DNA from: an uncultured Sulfuricurvum sp.
GTDB taxonomy: Bacteria; Campylobacterota; Campylobacteria; Campylobacterales; Sulfurimonadaceae
Direction: 5' to 3'
Assembly (NCBI GenBank): GCA_903844635.1
Contig: CAIMUF010000038.1
Location: forward strand, 1-64,000
Length of the DNA: 64,000 nt
Shown here: piece by piece, positions 62,470 through 64,000 of the stretch
Layout of the letters: each line of letters starts with the position of its first letter
Position numbering within the stretch: the first letter of the stretch is position 1
Made by a program: the position numbers and the translations under genes
The notes under the pieces: generated by a model
Seen by the model: the letters and a program-made list of their open reading frames with translations, nothing else
What the model was told of the DNA's origin: nothing
The model's database searches: none

Positions 62470-63248
62470 GCCATCTCTTCATCGGGAAGAGTAACTGAAT
62501 CAATAACCACTACGAGTGATTTTTTGTACTCGATAACTCCGCGCGTGCGTAAACATGCGCCTACTTTTACATTATGGGCATAAGGTTTTATATCTCCCTC
62601 ATCCAATGCAATAATATCTCGGATTGCATCCACTTTGATTGCAAAAAAACCATCTCCGCTTCGATAAATGAGAAGTTTTTGTGTTTGAGAAGAAATTTCG
62701 GTACTTTTTCGTACCATTTCACCCAAAAGGCGCATCGTGTCCACGAAAACACCATTAACAATCTCATTACGGTAGCATTCCAAGGTGGCTTCGGTATCAC
62801 CCGTGCATTGCTGCAATAACTTTGCACCTGTTTCATGTAACTGCGCATGGACGGGTATCAGGGCACGAATGATAGCGAGCACCTCAGGATCGTGGGCTTG
62901 ATACGAATAAATCCATTTACCTAGTCTGCACAAATGGGGGTCAAGGGCAAGCTTAAAAGAGACACCATCGCGTAATGACGTTTCCAGTGCTACTACCCAA
63001 TTTTGATGATCTTTTATTACCTGATTAAATAATTCCAACATCTGCTCTTCATGCGTTTGCAAATTGGTCATTTTTCGAAAATTAATCACCTTTGCCGTCA
63101 GGTTTTGATACGTCATCAATCCATCAATATAAGGATGGGCATTGGGCATAGGAGTCAGATGTGGAATTTGATCAATACGATCAATATAACTAACTTCTAG
63201 CGCATAATCTCTTTGCGCAATTGTAAAAATAATATAATCAGACGTCAT
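62466..63248 (-). CDS. CheW-like coupling protein with inserted CZB zinc-binding domain
   Basis: In this 260-residue protein, residues 1-65 read as the first half of a CheW fold (YIIFTIAQRDYALEVSYIDR, YIDGLMTYQNLTAKVINFR). Residues about 75-175 match the chemoreceptor zinc-binding (CZB) domain, with putative ligands His in DHQNW, Cys in DPHLCRLGKWIYSY and His in PVHAQLHETG. Residues 185-255 read as the second CheW half (KLLIYRSGDGFFAIKVDAIR). A CZB thus appears to split one CheW domain. It would be a cytosolic adaptor for CheA/receptors sensitive to zinc or oxidants (inference). Confidence 0.8.
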   Translation of the reverse strand: MTSDYIIFTIAQRDYALEVSYIDRIDQIPHLTPMPNAHPYIDGLMTYQNLTAKVINFRKMTNLQTHEEQMLELFNQVIKDHQNWVVALETSLRDGVSFKLALDPHLCRLGKWIYSYQAHDPEVLAIIRALIPVHAQLHETGAKLLQQCTGDTEATLECYRNEIVNGVFVDTMRLLGEMVRKSTEISSQTQKLLIYRSGDGFFAIKVDAIRDIIALDEGDIKPYAHNVKVGACLRTRGVIEYKKSLVVVIDSVTLPDEEMA

Positions 63249-63257
63249 TAAAATCCT

Positions 63258-63527
63258 TTACGCACAATGTACTTCGGTCACTTCAAAGCCTTCACATATT
63301 TTTTGATACAACTTCTCATACATTCCAAAGCGATATTGAGCTGCATACAATTTTTTATACGCCAAAACAAGCTGTAAAATTCCCAAGTGGACATCATCAC
63401 ACTCCGTAAAATCAAAAAGAATCGGTTCAGGAGAAGAGAGCTGCAAATAATCACGTAATGCCCCTATCTCATCTTCATACGTTACCCCGCTGAAAGTTAC
63501 GGTGTTATTTTCCATTGAAATAGACAT
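63258..63527 (-). CDS. STAS-like small protein
   Basis: This 89-residue protein alternates short strands and helices (NNTVTFSGVTYEDEIGALRD, EPILFDFTECDDVHLGILQL), resembling STAS/anti-sigma-antagonist-like folds. The usual phospho-Ser/Thr spot before the second helix reads DDVHLGILQL, so phosphorylation is unlikely. It lies between two CheW-CZB genes; the upstream stop overlaps its ATG by one base (TAATG). It may bridge these adaptors. The last four residues contain His-Cys. Confidence 0.55.
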   Translation of the reverse strand: MSISMENNTVTFSGVTYEDEIGALRDYLQLSSPEPILFDFTECDDVHLGILQLVLAYKKLYAAQYRFGMYEKLYQKICEGFEVTEVHCA

Positions 63528-64000
63528 TATGCACCCTCTTTTACCGGCATTGAAACCGATTTTATAACATTTACCAGTCGCTCACCCATCTCAATGACCC
63601 CTGACGTTTCTAAAAAATCTCCTAAATTGCTGCTTGAATCAACCGACTTAATCATCGAAGGTTCAATTTGAGCAATATCATCAATCCCATCTACCTTAAT
63701 TGCGAAAAAGCTCTCTCCAGCCTGGTAGATCAACAGTTTTTGCATGTGCCCTGAAATGGATTGAGACATTTCGCCCATTTTATGAATTTCTCCCAGTGTC
63801 GTTGAAAAAATCGACACAATCTCACGGCGCGCTTGATCCAGGGCCGCTGATGGATTAGTTTCACGAAGTGCTAATATTTCACGTCCGCGATCATGAAGTT
63901 TCGCATGGGTAGGACGAAGTACCTTCAAAATTGCCAATACATCCGCATCATGGGTACTGTAATTGTCCAACCATTTTCCAAGACGACAGGCATGAGGATC
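63527..64000 (-). CDS. Second CheW-CZB protein, C-terminal part only
   Basis: The gene enters from the right edge; its start lies outside the window. The visible part begins in the CZB motif (DPHACRLGKWLDNY, then PTHAKLHDRGREI). It ends with the second CheW half (KLLIYQAGESFFAIKVDGID, SGVIEMGERLVNVI). The layout equals the paralogue at 62466-63248, with about the same spacing between motifs. The two adaptors flanking a STAS-like protein suggest a duplicated sensing module. Confidence 0.75.
   Translation of the reverse strand, partial: DPHACRLGKWLDNYSTHDADVLAILKVLRPTHAKLHDRGREILALRETNPSAALDQARREIVSIFSTTLGEIHKMGEMSQSISGHMQKLLIYQAGESFFAIKVDGIDDIAQIEPSMIKSVDSSSNLGDFLETSGVIEMGERLVNVIKSVSMPVKEGA

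Overview
The window reads as chromosomal DNA of a free-living Campylobacterota (Epsilonproteobacteria) member. Sulfuricurvum/Sulfurimonas-like is my best guess. The reasons are the epsilon-type flagellin N-terminal domain, a full pseudaminic acid (Pse) pathway next to a Maf flagellin glycosyltransferase, an ArsRS-type two-component pair, a short epsilon-type biotin synthase and dense two-component/chemosensory signalling. No plasmid, phage, insertion sequence or CRISPR signature was seen.

Layout. (1) 1-1976, minus: start of the S10 ribosomal operon (rpsJ-rplC-rplD-rplW-rplB, the last cut by the window edge) with a clear sigma70 promoter. (2) 2-7 kb: single genes: an AAA ATPase, an outer-membrane barrel, rnhB, a polysaccharide deacetylase, a small unknown protein, an HDOD protein and the SRP RNA. 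(3) 6.9-31.9 kb: a flagellar glycosylation island. fliD has putative sigma54 and sigma28 promoters. pseBCFGHI lies in one tight operon behind a near-consensus sigma54 promoter. A large glycosyltransferase follows, then an AT-rich run of sugar genes: WecF-like transferase, radical SAM, aldehyde dehydrogenase, ATP-grasp, two methyltransferases, WecE aminotransferase, DUF354, GNAT/FemAB-like, Gfo/Idh/MocA and a second DegT aminotransferase. The island ends with Maf and a convergent flagellin gene with a sigma28 promoter. (4) 31.9-54.9 kb: housekeeping (topA, phosphodiesterase, bioB, flavoprotein reductase, two OmpA paralogues, msrA, ArsRS-like pair with a split kinase, a second kinase, metH, envelope proteins, rarA, rluB-like, kdsD, nnr, purN, thiG, APC permease). 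(5) 55.0-55.5 kb: five tRNA genes (Pro, His, Arg, Arg, Leu) behind a perfect sigma70 promoter. (6) 55.7-64 kb, minus: a signalling operon. It encodes two CheW proteins each carrying an inserted CZB domain, a STAS-like protein, ParA, a receiver protein with an unknown C-terminus, a small Cys-rich protein, a dCache-PAS hybrid kinase with REC and Hpt, and a GGDEF response regulator.

How it fits together. The island can make CMP-pseudaminic acid and deliver it to flagellin through Maf. The central AT-rich block looks able to build a second, 4-amino-4,6-dideoxy sugar (WecE) and transfer it (WecF-like). The usual N-acetyltransferase WecD is absent; radical SAM, aldehyde dehydrogenase and ATP-grasp enzymes sit there instead, which suggests an unusual N-acyl decoration. 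The right-hand operon looks like a cytoplasmic, possibly metal- or redox-sensing coupling system feeding a phosphorelay and c-di-GMP synthesis. These two regions are the best candidates for undescribed biology. Function assignments come from reading motifs; no database search was run.
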